Assembly: GCA_947489925.1 (NCBI GenBank)
Contig: CANLFK010000011.1
Coordinates: 1 to 24,030, forward strand
Direction of reading: 5' to 3'
Source: Candidatus Caenarcanales bacterium
GTDB lineage: Bacteria > Cyanobacteriota > Vampirovibrionia > Caenarcaniphilales > Caenarcanaceae
DNA: 24,030 nt
Shown here: one piece after another, positions 14,530 to 23,272 of the stretch
Layout of the letters: each line of letters opens with the position of its first letter
Position numbering within the stretch: the stretch's first letter is position 1
Program-made: the position numbers and the translations under genes
Notes under the pieces: model-generated
Told to the model about the DNA's origin: nothing
The model's input: the letters and a program-made list of their open reading frames with translations, nothing else
Database searches by the model: none

Positions 14530-15234
14530 TTAATAATTAGAATTAGGAATATTCACTTGGCTTGTTCGGTTAAATTTCAGGAATAATTTGTCTCCTGAAT
14601 TAATTTCAACATCTTTACCTTTACTGATTCCAGCCCCAGCCAAGCCAATTCCAGCTCCAATTGCTGTACCCAATGCTACTGATTTGCCTGTGCTTCTACC
14701 CCCACTACCAATCCTAGAGCCAAGTAAGCCCCCTAATGCACCAATACCTGCTCCAACAGCAGTTTTACCAGCGGCAGCGGCTACTCTTTTGCCTTTAGTA
14801 TTGCCACTTAAAACAGTAGATGAAGTATCTTCAACAATATAAGCTTCACCAGATAAGTTTGCTGATTCTCCACTTGGGTAAATAATTCTAATTGCTTTTA
14901 ATTGTAATTCACCAGGATTGTCAAAACCCCTTTTTGCAGGACTTACCTGAGAAACAGTAAATTCAACTTTAGATCCAGAGGGAATACCATTTGTATTTTG
15001 ATTCAAAGTTAAAAAGCCTCTTTCTCCAACTCTGGTAGAACTAGATGATAAACCCCGATCGATTGAGCCCCTTGCTGTTGTACCAGCTGGAATAGAAATA
15101 ACTTGCCCAGATAAAACTGTTTGATCGCCTGAATATGGACTAGATTGTAAGTCTTGAGAAGCATAATCTGCGGAAAAAACGCTACCTGCAGAAATGACAC
15201 TTAATAAAACAAGTGAGTATAATTCTTTACGCAT
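14530..15234 (-). CDS. Secreted protein with glycine-zipper segment, 234 aa
   Basis: A signal peptide is present (MRKELYSLVLLSVISAGSVFSA, cleavage near residue 22). The mature N-terminal half (~residues 35-140) looks like a beta-rich domain (VLSGQVISIPAGTTARGSID… GFLTLNQNTNGIPSGSKVEFTV). Residues ~150-205 form a glycine-zipper stretch with GxxxG spacing (GAGIGALGGLLGSRIG and GTAIGAGIGLAGAG), typical of proteins that pack helices in or across membranes. A short polar tail follows (FNRTSQVNIPNSNY). It is probably an outer-membrane or periplasmic protein. The exact family is not recognised. It converges with the SDR gene with a 10-base gap. Confidence 0.8.
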   Translation of the reverse strand: MRKELYSLVLLSVISAGSVFSADYASQDLQSSPYSGDQTVLSGQVISIPAGTTARGSIDRGLSSSSTRVGERGFLTLNQNTNGIPSGSKVEFTVSQVSPAKRGFDNPGELQLKAIRIIYPSGESANLSGEAYIVEDTSSTVLSGNTKGKRVAAAAGKTAVGAGIGALGGLLGSRIGSGGRSTGKSVALGTAIGAGIGLAGAGISKGKDVEINSGDKLFLKFNRTSQVNIPNSNY

Positions 15235-15605
15235 AATAAAAATCCTAAATAGAAACTTATAAATTTAATTTATCAGACTTTTTCATTATAGGCTGTATAT
15301 CAATCAAAAAATAATTCTTTGGATTAATAAAACTAATTCCTAGCTCTAGTTATGGAGCAGTTTAATTAAAGTAAAAACTTACTCAAAAACTTTATTATCT
15401 AAAAAAATGAGCTTAAAATTATTTAATAAAATATAGTTTTCAAAATATTAAAATATCAAATTGCCCTTTTAAAGAAGGTAAAGAAAATAATAAAATAAAG
15501 TTCTTTGCCCACTAGCTTTTTTGCCTAAGTCATAAATTTATTGAAACTGGTATTTTGTTCTTTTTTAATATTATTATGAATACAAAAGATAATTAAGCTA
15601 AATAA
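15235..15605. promoter_or_regulatory. Divergent intergenic region between glycine-zipper gene and corA
   Basis: This 371-base AT-rich stretch has no coding signal. On the minus strand TATAAT occurs at 15285-15290, about 50 bases before the start of the glycine-zipper gene, without a clear -35. For corA, TTGAAA at 15541-15546 is a possible -35, followed only by weak -10-like AT sequence. I see no strong hairpin, tRNA or repeat here. Confidence 0.4.
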
Positions 15606-16535
15606 ATGATAAAAATTTACAATTCGGTTGGTGGTAAATTAAAGCAAATTGAAAAAATTGAAGATACAGAAAAAGGTTCTTGGATACATATAGTTTCACC
15701 ATCCGCTACTGAAATTGATTTATTGGCGACTAATCTGAATGTCCAGAGAGAGTTTTTTCAATATCCACTTGACGAAGATGAAAGATCTCGTATTGATCAA
15801 GAAGAAAGCCAAACTTTAATTATTGTTAATTTTCCTGTTAGTATACCGGGCGGCTATGACACTTATCCACTGGGTATCATTATGACTGATCGAGTAATTA
15901 TTACAGTTACTTCAACGGATTCACCGATATTTAGTGATTTTATAATGGGGAAAGTCAAAACTTTTGATACTTATAAAAAAGTCCGTTTTGTACTGCAAGT
16001 TTTATATAGAATTTCGACTTTATATATGACTTATTTGCGGCAGATTGGCAGAAGAATTGATTATGTTGAAGAAGTACTTAAAAATACAACTAAAAATGAA
16101 GAATTATTAAAAATGTTAAGTATTAATAAAAGCTTAGTTTATCTTTCTACTTCTCTGAGAGCTAATCAAGTTGTACTCGAAAAAATTGAAAAGATCCGTT
16201 ATTTTCGTATTTATGAAGAAGATTTAGAATTACTAGAAGATACTTTAATTGAAAACAGACAATCAATTGAAATGTCTAATATTTACACCAATATTCTATC
16301 TGGAACAATGGAAGCATATGCCTCGATTATTTCTAATAATTTGAATGCAGTTATGAAATTTTTAACTACTTCGACAATTGTAATTATGATTCCTAATTTT
16401 ATTGCTAGTTTATACGGTATGAATGTTCATGTTCCTTTCCAAGAGCATCCTTTGGCTTTTGTTGGTATTACCCTTGGGTGTATATTAATTATTTTGGGTT
16501 TAATTGCTTTCTTTATACGCAAAAAACTTTTCTGA
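15606..16535 (+). CDS. corA: CorA-family divalent metal ion transporter
   Basis: This 309-aa inner-membrane channel is probably for Mg2+ (also Co2+/Ni2+ in some members). It has a large cytoplasmic N-terminal domain (residues 1-~245) with the long helix region (RIDYVEEVLKNTTKNEELLKML…). The signature YGMN follows TM1 (G271-M272-N273), and TM2 ends at the Lys-rich C-terminus (FFIRKKLF). Only two membrane segments near the C-terminus, as expected. The family forms pentamers. There is no SD before the ATG. Its last 36 bases overlap the 3' end of the convergent pabC-like gene on the other strand. Confidence 0.92.
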   Translation: MIKIYNSVGGKLKQIEKIEDTEKGSWIHIVSPSATEIDLLATNLNVQREFFQYPLDEDERSRIDQEESQTLIIVNFPVSIPGGYDTYPLGIIMTDRVIITVTSTDSPIFSDFIMGKVKTFDTYKKVRFVLQVLYRISTLYMTYLRQIGRRIDYVEEVLKNTTKNEELLKMLSINKSLVYLSTSLRANQVVLEKIEKIRYFRIYEEDLELLEDTLIENRQSIEMSNIYTNILSGTMEAYASIISNNLNAVMKFLTTSTIVIMIPNFIASLYGMNVHVPFQEHPLAFVGITLGCILIILGLIAFFIRKKLF

Positions 16536-17243
16536 GCTAATTTCAAATTTTATTTCATTAATATATTCAATATTTCTACTCTCAATCAAGGAATTACTCA
16601 TTAAAGCTAATTGAAATTTTTGCAAATCAGCTGACATAATTTTAACTTCTTGTGCTTTTAATGAATTTATTAAAGATTTTCGTATAATTCCGGGTAAACA
16701 ACCGCTCTCTAAAGCTGGCGTAAACCAATTTTCATTATAATCACAAAAAAATAAATTAGCTCGGGTAGTTTCACAAATTTCACCTTTTTCATTTAATAAA
16801 ATAGCATCATCAAAACCACTATTTACAGCTTCCTGATAAGCCAAGTGATTTTTTAAATAATTAAAAGATTTGAATTTGTTTAAATTACATTTTGAATTAA
16901 TAAACCAATTTTGGCTAATAGTTAATTTGCTCGGATTTTTATTTTCAATATATTCATTCAAAGATAAATCTAAGCCATATTCAGCCGTAAAAATTAATCG
17001 CAAAATATAGTTTTTTTGTTTTTGCAGATTTTGTTTATTAATAAATTCAGTTAATTGAGTATTAATTTCTTGATCTGATGGGCAATTTAAATTACAAGTT
17101 TTAATACCTAATTTTAGTCTTTCAAGATGTTCATGCAAAAAACAAATCAAACCTTTTTCATTAATTTTGAGCGTCTCAAAGCAACCAATTCCAAAGCGTA
17201 AAGTTATTGAATTAATATCAATTGAATGTTTTGGTAAAGTCAT
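16500..17243 (-). CDS. pabC: Class IV aminotransferase, probable aminodeoxychorismate lyase
   Basis: This PLP enzyme of fold type IV probably converts 4-amino-4-deoxychorismate to p-aminobenzoate and pyruvate in folate synthesis. It has FGIGCFETLKI (~residues 17-27) and LHEHLERL (~36-43). The PLP lysine is probably K125 in FKSFNYLKNHLA, followed by GFDDAILLNEKGEICETTRANLFF. The cofactor-phosphate region is SGCLPGIIRKSL. Length 247 aa fits. Branched-chain and D-amino-acid aminotransferases share the fold, so the PabC call rests on size and loop pattern. It follows the ABC exporter gene by 8 bases and is probably in its operon. Confidence 0.78.
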   Translation of the reverse strand: MTLPKHSIDINSITLRFGIGCFETLKINEKGLICFLHEHLERLKLGIKTCNLNCPSDQEINTQLTEFINKQNLQKQKNYILRLIFTAEYGLDLSLNEYIENKNPSKLTISQNWFINSKCNLNKFKSFNYLKNHLAYQEAVNSGFDDAILLNEKGEICETTRANLFFCDYNENWFTPALESGCLPGIIRKSLINSLKAQEVKIMSADLQKFQLALMSNSLIESRNIEYINEIKFEISSEKFFAYKESN

Positions 17244-17251
17244 AAAATTAT

Positions 17252-19051
17252 TTAATTCTGTGCATTGATTAATTTATAATAATGACCTTTTAAATTGATT
17301 AATTCAAGATTACTTCCTTGTTCAACGATTTGACCATTTTCCATACAAATTATTCGAGGAAAGTCTCTAATAACACTTAATTTATGAGTTACCAAAATTA
17401 CGGTTTTGTCTTTCATTAATTCTTTTAGGCTTTGTCTAATTAATTCTTCAGATTCTTGATCTAGCGAACTAGTTGGCTCATCTAAAATTAAAAGCGGACT
17501 GTTTTTCAAAAAAGCTCGAGCAATACTTAATCTTTGTCTTTGCCCGCCAGATAAATTATTTCCCCTCTCAGTCATTTCACCATTTAGTCCACCCTGAATC
17601 TGCTCCAAGAAGTCTACCTTAGCCAATTCAAGAGCTTTTTTTATTTCTGAATCGCTGGCATTTGCTTTGGCAATTAATAAATTATCTTTGATAGAGCCTC
17701 GGAACAAAAATGGATCTTGTGGAATAAAAGCCATTAAGCTCATTAATTCAGTTAAGTCCCAGTTTTGAATATTCAAATTATTGATTTTTATTTGTCCATT
17801 ATTTACTTCATAAAGCCTAGCAATTAAAGCAATTAAAGAACTTTTTCCGCTACCAGAGCTACCAACAATTGCTATTTTTTCGCCTTCATTTATTTTTAAG
17901 TTAATATTTTTTAAAATTAAATCATCGTTTTTTTGATGATAAGCAAAGTTTACATTTTCAAATTCAATTGATAATTCTTTCTGAGAGGGCTTTTGTATTT
18001 TGTGTGAAGTTTCAGTTTTTAAATTAATAAGTTCAAAAATCCTTTGACAAGTACCATTAATTTGGCTGATTTGAGCATTCACCCTTACTAATCGTTTAAT
18101 TGGCTGATAAAGTAAAATGGTAGCAATTAAATATGAACTGAAATCCCCGACACTGACAGTACCTTTCAAAATATTTTGACAACCAAACCAAATTACTGGG
18201 CCAATTCCAAAAGCCGAAAGAACTCCTAAAATAGGACTAATTGAAGAATCAATCACTAATTGTTTTTTCCAAGTTTTAATGAAAGTTTGATTAGTTTTTT
18301 GAAATTTATTTTTTTCCAAGTCTTTAATATTAAATAAATAAATTAAATTAGCACCTTGCACTGTTTCTGAGATAATTGATGAAACTTCAGCGGTAATTTC
18401 TTGGCTCTGATTAGCTAATTTCCTTAATCTTTTAGACAATCTTGCCAATAATAAAAAGAAAGCTGGAAAAACTATTACACCAATTAAACTTAATTTCCAA
18501 TCTAAGATTAAAAGCCAAATACCCAAAGCCAAAGCCCGTACTGAATCCGAAATTAAAGCACTCAAAACTTCTGCCAATAAAGTCTGCAATAAATTCAAAT
18601 CATTAGTCAAACAAGAAACTAAATCACCACTGGAACGCTTTTTCAAGTCAGCAAAACTCATTTGCATTAATTTGCTATATGCTTGTTCTCGCATTTCACC
18701 CGCCACCAAAACGCCAAAATAACGATTATTAAAGTTTTGAATATAACGAAAAACACCATCAATTAAAAATAATGCCGTTAAAATCAAAGGAGTTAAGTTA
18801 ATTAATTGACTAGGAGCAACTTCAATACTTAAAGGTTTTAAACCATAATGAACTAATTGATTCGGAATTAAATTTAAAGAAATGACTTTCTGTTTTAATA
18901 TCTGTCCACCAGCCAAAATATCAACAATTATTTTCAAAGCATATGATGGCAAAACTGTAACTAAACCAGCCGCCAACATTGCTAATAATCCGACAATTAA
19001 ATAAAACCAATATTTACGCCCAATTAAAATAATATGGTAAAAAATATTCAA
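17252..19051 (-). CDS. ABC exporter, MsbA-like half-transporter
   Basis: This 599-aa fusion of an exporter membrane domain (residues 1-~320, six predicted helices) and an ATPase domain exports lipids or drugs as a homodimer. The ATPase has Walker A GSSGSGKSS (~residue 394), Q-loop FIPQDPF, signature LSGGQRQRLSIARAF (~498), Walker B LLILDEPTSSLD and the H-loop ILVTHKL. The membrane domain resembles lipid A-core flippase MsbA. The start is assigned as TTG 19051, but the strong SD AAAGGAG ends only 2 bases before it. A rare ATT start two codons on (19045) would have normal spacing. It leads the operon with pabC. Confidence 0.9.
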   Translation of the reverse strand: MNIFYHIILIGRKYWFYLIVGLLAMLAAGLVTVLPSYALKIIVDILAGGQILKQKVISLNLIPNQLVHYGLKPLSIEVAPSQLINLTPLILTALFLIDGVFRYIQNFNNRYFGVLVAGEMREQAYSKLMQMSFADLKKRSSGDLVSCLTNDLNLLQTLLAEVLSALISDSVRALALGIWLLILDWKLSLIGVIVFPAFFLLLARLSKRLRKLANQSQEITAEVSSIISETVQGANLIYLFNIKDLEKNKFQKTNQTFIKTWKKQLVIDSSISPILGVLSAFGIGPVIWFGCQNILKGTVSVGDFSSYLIATILLYQPIKRLVRVNAQISQINGTCQRIFELINLKTETSHKIQKPSQKELSIEFENVNFAYHQKNDDLILKNINLKINEGEKIAIVGSSGSGKSSLIALIARLYEVNNGQIKINNLNIQNWDLTELMSLMAFIPQDPFLFRGSIKDNLLIAKANASDSEIKKALELAKVDFLEQIQGGLNGEMTERGNNLSGGQRQRLSIARAFLKNSPLLILDEPTSSLDQESEELIRQSLKELMKDKTVILVTHKLSVIRDFPRIICMENGQIVEQGSNLELINLKGHYYKLINAQN

Positions 19052-19091
19052 TACTCCTTTTATTATTCATTTAAGTTTAAATTTTATTATA

Positions 19092-19274
19092 ATGTCAGAA
19101 GAAATACCCATTGATGCTGAAAGTTCAACCCGAAATCAAAATTATGATTCAAGCACTCATTTAAAACACTTATTAAAAATTGGGCATGCTCCTGATTCAG
19201 CCTTAATTAAGCTGTTTGTGATTGAACATAATTTGCAAGAAGACCTAAAAGAATTTATAAAGAAAAATACTTAA
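19092..19274 (+). CDS. Hypothetical small protein, 60 aa
   Basis: I recognise no family. It is a short hydrophilic protein with an acidic, disordered-looking start (MSEEIPIDAESS) and a probably helical second half (LKHLLKIGHAPDSALIKLFVIEHNLQEDLKEFIKK). It lies in the 40-base divergent region next to the ABC exporter and 38-44 bases before the acyl-CoA ligase. There is no SD; TATTATA immediately precedes the ATG. Amino-acid composition looks natural, and the gap between flanking genes would otherwise be 260 bases, so it may be real. It may be a small adaptor or regulatory protein, or only a chance frame. Confidence 0.5.
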   Translation: MSEEIPIDAESSTRNQNYDSSTHLKHLLKIGHAPDSALIKLFVIEHNLQEDLKEFIKKNT

Positions 19275-19318
19275 ACACTTGTTAAAATTAAGACAATTAT
19301 TTTTATTATTAGGTGTCA

Positions 19319-21175
19319 ATGAGTTTAATCACAAATTTTGATAATTTGGCACAAATGTTTTTTAGCCATGCCAAAGCATATCAACAGTCTCCAATTTTAT
19401 TTAAATTAAAAGATGGATTAGGCAAAAAAGATAAACTTGTCTATGAATCTTATTCTTGGCAAAAAGTAGCTCATTTGGTTGAATCTGTCGGAGCGGCTTT
19501 ATTACAAAACAATATTCAAAAAGCTGACCGAATAGGCATTTTAAGTAATACAAGGCTTGAATGGACTATAGCGGATATTGCTATTATTTCGGCGGGAGCT
19601 ATTACCACAACTTTATATCATACATGCTCATCTGAAGAAGTTTATGAATTAATTGTCGATTCTGGCTTAGACTTTTTATTTATTGAAGACAAAAAACAAT
19701 TAGACAAAATTATTAATATTCAAGACAAAATTAATTTAAAAGGCTTAGTGGTTTTTGAGGCAATTGATGAAGACAAGCTTAAATCTTTGAATTGTAAATT
19801 TAGCGTAATTAATTGGTCAGACTTTCTTGAGAGCGGCAAAAATATTTTAAATCAAAATCCGCAAATCTTAGAAAATGTTTATAAATCTCTCAAAAAAGAA
19901 GATATTGCCTCAATTGTTTATACCTCTGGGACGGGCGGAAAATTAAAAGGTGCTGTTTTAAATCATGGTAATTTTTTAGCTCAATTCATCGCTATTGTTG
20001 ATCGAGTTCCCCTTCACAGACCAGAACCATATGCACTTTTAACTTTTTTGCCTTCAGCTCATATATTTAATCGGGTGGCTGGGCAATGGTATTTTATTAG
20101 CCAAAATTGTCCAATTTATTATTGCAGCCGTATGGAAAAAATAGCTCAATATCTTGAAGAGACGCCAGCCCAGATTATTTTATCGGTGCCATTATTGCTA
20201 AGCAAAATAAAAGATAAAACTACCAATAAAATTAATGATTTAAAGCCATCAGCCAAGTTAATTGTTGAGAATGCCTTAAAAATGGCTATTATTTTAAAAA
20301 AAGCAGAATTAAATGCCAAAAGCTTTACCGTGCGAAATATTGCAAAACTAGGTTACAAAGCAATTTATGAAAGTGTTTTAAAACAAATAAAAGAAAAAAT
20401 AAGCCCGAGTTTAAAAGCAATTATTTCTGGCGGAGCTCCCATTTCAACCGAAATTTTAGAGTTTTTTCAGGCTTTAGGAATTTATGTCATTGAAGGTTAT
20501 GGCTTAACTGAAACAACGGGCATTTTATGTGCCAACTCAGCCGAGAAAGTGAAAATAGGCAGTGTTGGACAACCTTTAAAAGGCGTTGAAGTAAAAATTG
20601 CTGAAGACGGTGAAATAATGGCAAAAGGCGAAATTATTTTTCAAAGTTATTGGAATAATGAAATCTCAAGCCAAGAAGCCTTAAATGAAGATAAATGGTT
20701 TTTAACTGGTGATATTGGCTATTTGGACGAGGAAAACAATTTATTTATTACTGGTCGCAAAAAAGATTTAATTATTAATTCGGGTGGCAAAAAAATATCG
20801 CCCGCTTTAATTGAAGAAAAAGTTAAAAGTAGTTCATTTATTGAGCAAATTGCCGTTTTCGGTGATCAGCAAAAATGGCTAGTGGCTTTAATTACACTAA
20901 ACAAAGAAGCTGTTTTAAAAGCTTTAAGCATCGAAAATACAGATCAAATTAATTGGCAAGACTTAATTGAAACTAATTCACTGAAAGAGTTAATTGAAAA
21001 AGATTTAGCCGACAAATGTGAAGGTTTAGCCGAATATGAAAAAATTAAACGATTTAAAATCTTGCCCGAATATTTTAGCCAAAACAAAGGAGAATTGACT
21101 CATACGCTAAAACTTAAAAGAAAAATCATTCAGGAAAATTATGGTGAAATCATAAACAATTTGTATCAGGTATAG
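19319..21175 (+). CDS. Long-chain fatty acid-CoA ligase (AMP-forming)
   Basis: This enzyme activates fatty acids with ATP through acyl-AMP to acyl-CoA (or acyl-ACP) at the membrane. The 618-aa protein has the P-loop-like A3 motif YTSGTGGKLKG (residues 201-211), A5 EGYGLTETTG, A7 TGDIGYLDEENNLFITGRKKD, and IINSGGKKISP near the C-terminal catalytic Lys region. A3 departs from consensus YTSGTTGxPKG at two places (second Thr to Gly, Pro to Leu). ATG 19319 follows AGGTG by only 3 bases; GTG 19313 is an alternative start. It is most like FadD15/Aas-type enzymes. It is transcribed toward mnmA (43-base gap). Confidence 0.9.
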   Translation: MSLITNFDNLAQMFFSHAKAYQQSPILFKLKDGLGKKDKLVYESYSWQKVAHLVESVGAALLQNNIQKADRIGILSNTRLEWTIADIAIISAGAITTTLYHTCSSEEVYELIVDSGLDFLFIEDKKQLDKIINIQDKINLKGLVVFEAIDEDKLKSLNCKFSVINWSDFLESGKNILNQNPQILENVYKSLKKEDIASIVYTSGTGGKLKGAVLNHGNFLAQFIAIVDRVPLHRPEPYALLTFLPSAHIFNRVAGQWYFISQNCPIYYCSRMEKIAQYLEETPAQIILSVPLLLSKIKDKTTNKINDLKPSAKLIVENALKMAIILKKAELNAKSFTVRNIAKLGYKAIYESVLKQIKEKISPSLKAIISGGAPISTEILEFFQALGIYVIEGYGLTETTGILCANSAEKVKIGSVGQPLKGVEVKIAEDGEIMAKGEIIFQSYWNNEISSQEALNEDKWFLTGDIGYLDEENNLFITGRKKDLIINSGGKKISPALIEEKVKSSSFIEQIAVFGDQQKWLVALITLNKEAVLKALSIENTDQINWQDLIETNSLKELIEKDLADKCEGLAEYEKIKRFKILPEYFSQNKGELTHTLKLKRKIIQENYGEIINNLYQV

Positions 21176-21218
21176 CTTATGATAAAATAAAAATACTTTA
21201 TTCAAAATTCTTATACAA

Positions 21219-22364
21219 ATGAAGCTTAAATCTGCCATCATTGAGCAAGCTTTAGAAAAAATTGCACTTAATAATATTACGCCTCCCAAAGGTAGCAAAA
21301 TTGCAATTGCTATGAGTGGTGGCGTTGATAGTAGTGTAACGGCCGCATTATTAAGCAAGCTTGGTGATTATGAAGTTTTTGGAATTACTGGTTGGTTAAT
21401 TGAAGGAGCTGGTAAATGCTGTGATGGTGGCATGATTGATGCGGCTAAAATTTGTGAAAGCTTGGGTATAAACCATCAGGCCGAAGATTTAAGAGAGATT
21501 TTCAAATCTACAATTATTAGTCCTTTTATTAGTTCTTATCAGGGCGGGCAAACTCCAGTACCTTGTATGCCTTGTAATACTGAAATTAAATGGGGTTCTT
21601 TATTACAAAAAGTTAAAGAGCAGAATACTCATTACTTGGCAAGCGGTCATTATGCAAGGCTTTTACAAAATGAAAGTGGCAAATACTGTATTGGTCGGTC
21701 TAAAGATCAAACTAAAGATCAATCTTATATGTTATGGGGTTTAAATCAGGAGCAATTAAAATCAACTGTTTTTCCATTAGCCAATTTTGAAAAAGCTGAA
21801 ATCCGTGAACTAGCCAATGAATTTGGTTTGGAAAACTGGAATAAAGAAGATAGCCAAGATATTTGCTTTGTGCCAAATAAAACCAAAGACTTTTTGCAAA
21901 AAAATATCGGTGAAAGAATTGGCGAAATTAAGCATATTAAAACTAATGAAAATTTAGGGCAACATTCGGGAACTCATTTTTTTACAATCGGTCAAAGAAA
22001 AGGTATAGGTTTATCCAATCAAGAACCGCTTTACACAATTAAAATTGATGCTCTGAATAATATTGTTTATGTCGGTGAAAAAGAATATTTGCAATCATTC
22101 GGTTTAATAGCTGACTATGCAAATTGGCAAGTTTTACCTTCATCTGATCAAGTTTTTCAAGGACTAGTCAAAATACGCTATAATTCAAAGCCAGTTTTAG
22201 CTGAAATAAAGCCAGTCATCAATAATAAAACAGCCGAAGCTAAGCAATTTGAAGTTAAATTCCTCGCAGAAATTAGTGGTGTTACACCCGGGCAAGCGGC
22301 AGTTATTTATGATTCATCAGACAATTATATTATTGGTGGTGGCTGGATCAAAAGCGAATTGTAA
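21219..22364 (+). CDS. mnmA: tRNA-specific 2-thiouridylase
   Basis: MnmA adds sulfur to U34 of Lys, Glu and Gln tRNAs, using ATP. The PP-loop is SGGVDSS (residues 33-39). The two catalytic cysteines are C119 (PVPCMPCNTEIKWG) and C216 (SQDICFVP). GHYAR, TKDQSYMLW and HFFTIGQRKGIG are diagnostic, and the C-terminal beta-barrel is present. At 381 aa it has ~20 extra N-terminal residues compared with E. coli MnmA. The ATG has no SD; no nearer in-frame ATG lies before the PP-loop. Extra Cys (C67, C68, C79, C116) could allow a persulfide relay or Fe-S binding, but this is speculation. Confidence 0.96.
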   Translation: MKLKSAIIEQALEKIALNNITPPKGSKIAIAMSGGVDSSVTAALLSKLGDYEVFGITGWLIEGAGKCCDGGMIDAAKICESLGINHQAEDLREIFKSTIISPFISSYQGGQTPVPCMPCNTEIKWGSLLQKVKEQNTHYLASGHYARLLQNESGKYCIGRSKDQTKDQSYMLWGLNQEQLKSTVFPLANFEKAEIRELANEFGLENWNKEDSQDICFVPNKTKDFLQKNIGERIGEIKHIKTNENLGQHSGTHFFTIGQRKGIGLSNQEPLYTIKIDALNNIVYVGEKEYLQSFGLIADYANWQVLPSSDQVFQGLVKIRYNSKPVLAEIKPVINNKTAEAKQFEVKFLAEISGVTPGQAAVIYDSSDNYIIGGGWIKSEL

Positions 22365-22423
22365 ATAGGGCTTTCACCTGAAATTTAATGAGCTTTCTTG
22401 GGTAAATAAACTTATTAAATACT

Positions 22424-23146
22424 TTGTCTATAAGCCTTGTGTCCAAGATATTGATTGATTTAAGTAAAGATAGTACTTTGCCCGCCTCTTGGTATCATGT
22501 AGGTAGCCAAAAACTATTAAATGAAATTTTGGAAGAAGTACCAGTTAAAGAGGTCTTTTTGCCGCAAATTTTACTTTGCTTAGAACAAATACACTCATTA
22601 ATAAAAGCAACTTCAAGTCATAATTTGCCAACTGGCTTGCATTTAGGGCGAGTAGGGCGATTAGGAGCTTTATTAGCTAAAAAAGCCGAATTAGACTGGA
22701 AAGAAAGATTAGAATGTTTATACGGTGGCTGGATTCATGATGTTGGCAAAATTTATATACCAGAAAATATTTTGAATAAGCCCGGTCGCTTAACTCAAGA
22801 AGAATATGAATTAATTAAAGGACATGTTAATTATGGTTGTGAACTTTTAATCGATTATCCACAGTTACAGCCTTTTATTGCCCCCGTAAAATATCATCAT
22901 GAGCGGTGGGACGGCAATGGTTATCCGCATGGTTTAAAAGGGCTTGATATACCAGTTACTGGCAGAATTATTAGTATTACTGATGCTTACGATGCAATTA
23001 CTAGTTTTAGACCTTATCCACCTTATCAAAGAACTCATGAAGAAGCCATAAAAGAAATTGATCGTTGTGCAGGAAGCCACTTTGACCCAATTTTAGCTAA
23101 ATTATTTTGTGAAATAGACTTAGAAGAAATAGAAAATACTGTTTAA
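22424..23146 (+). CDS. Stand-alone HD-GYP domain protein
   Basis: This 240-aa protein probably degrades cyclic di-GMP. The N-terminal ~60 residues are helical with no known sensor domain. The HD motif is H105-D106 in GGWIHDVGKIYIPENIL, then H134 (IKGHVNYG), H158/H159 (KYHHERWDGNGYP) and the GYP triplet at 166-168, with D187 in SITDAYDAI. These are the metal ligands expected for an active HD-GYP phosphodiesterase. There is no membrane segment. The start is uncertain: TTG 22424 lacks an SD, and GTG at 22439 is a possible later start. No cyclase gene is adjacent, so its partner is elsewhere. Confidence 0.87.
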   Translation: MSISLVSKILIDLSKDSTLPASWYHVGSQKLLNEILEEVPVKEVFLPQILLCLEQIHSLIKATSSHNLPTGLHLGRVGRLGALLAKKAELDWKERLECLYGGWIHDVGKIYIPENILNKPGRLTQEEYELIKGHVNYGCELLIDYPQLQPFIAPVKYHHERWDGNGYPHGLKGLDIPVTGRIISITDAYDAITSFRPYPPYQRTHEEAIKEIDRCAGSHFDPILAKLFCEIDLEEIENTV

Positions 23147-23165
23147 TATTAATTAAATAAATATA

Positions 23166-23249
23166 TTAATAACCTTCAGCTTTATTCAGTTCAACTTTTT
23201 CTTCGGGTGGGAAGAGTTTTTGTTCTAAATTATCAAGATTTAATTCCAT
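23166..23249 (-). CDS. Possible 27-aa micro-ORF
   Basis: ATG at 23249 opens a 27-codon frame (M-E-L-N-L-D-N-L-E-Q-K-L-F-P-P-E-E-K and so on) ending at TAA 23166. It is acidic and has no good SD. It occupies most of the 126-base gap between the HD-GYP gene and the right-edge gene, on the same strand as the latter. It may be a small real peptide or chance. Confidence 0.22.
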   Translation of the reverse strand: MELNLDNLEQKLFPPEEKVELNKAEGY

Positions 23250-23272
23250 AATTTATAAATCGAATCTCTGAA

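Noticed and set aside
14588..14842. Plus-strand open frame opposite the glycine-zipper gene
   Set aside because: Its Pro/Ala/Leu-rich translation is the antisense of Gly-rich codons; a shadow of the real minus-strand gene.
21107..21358. Minus-strand open frame over the acyl-CoA ligase/mnmA junction
   Set aside because: It overlaps two well-supported genes in antisense and has no family features.
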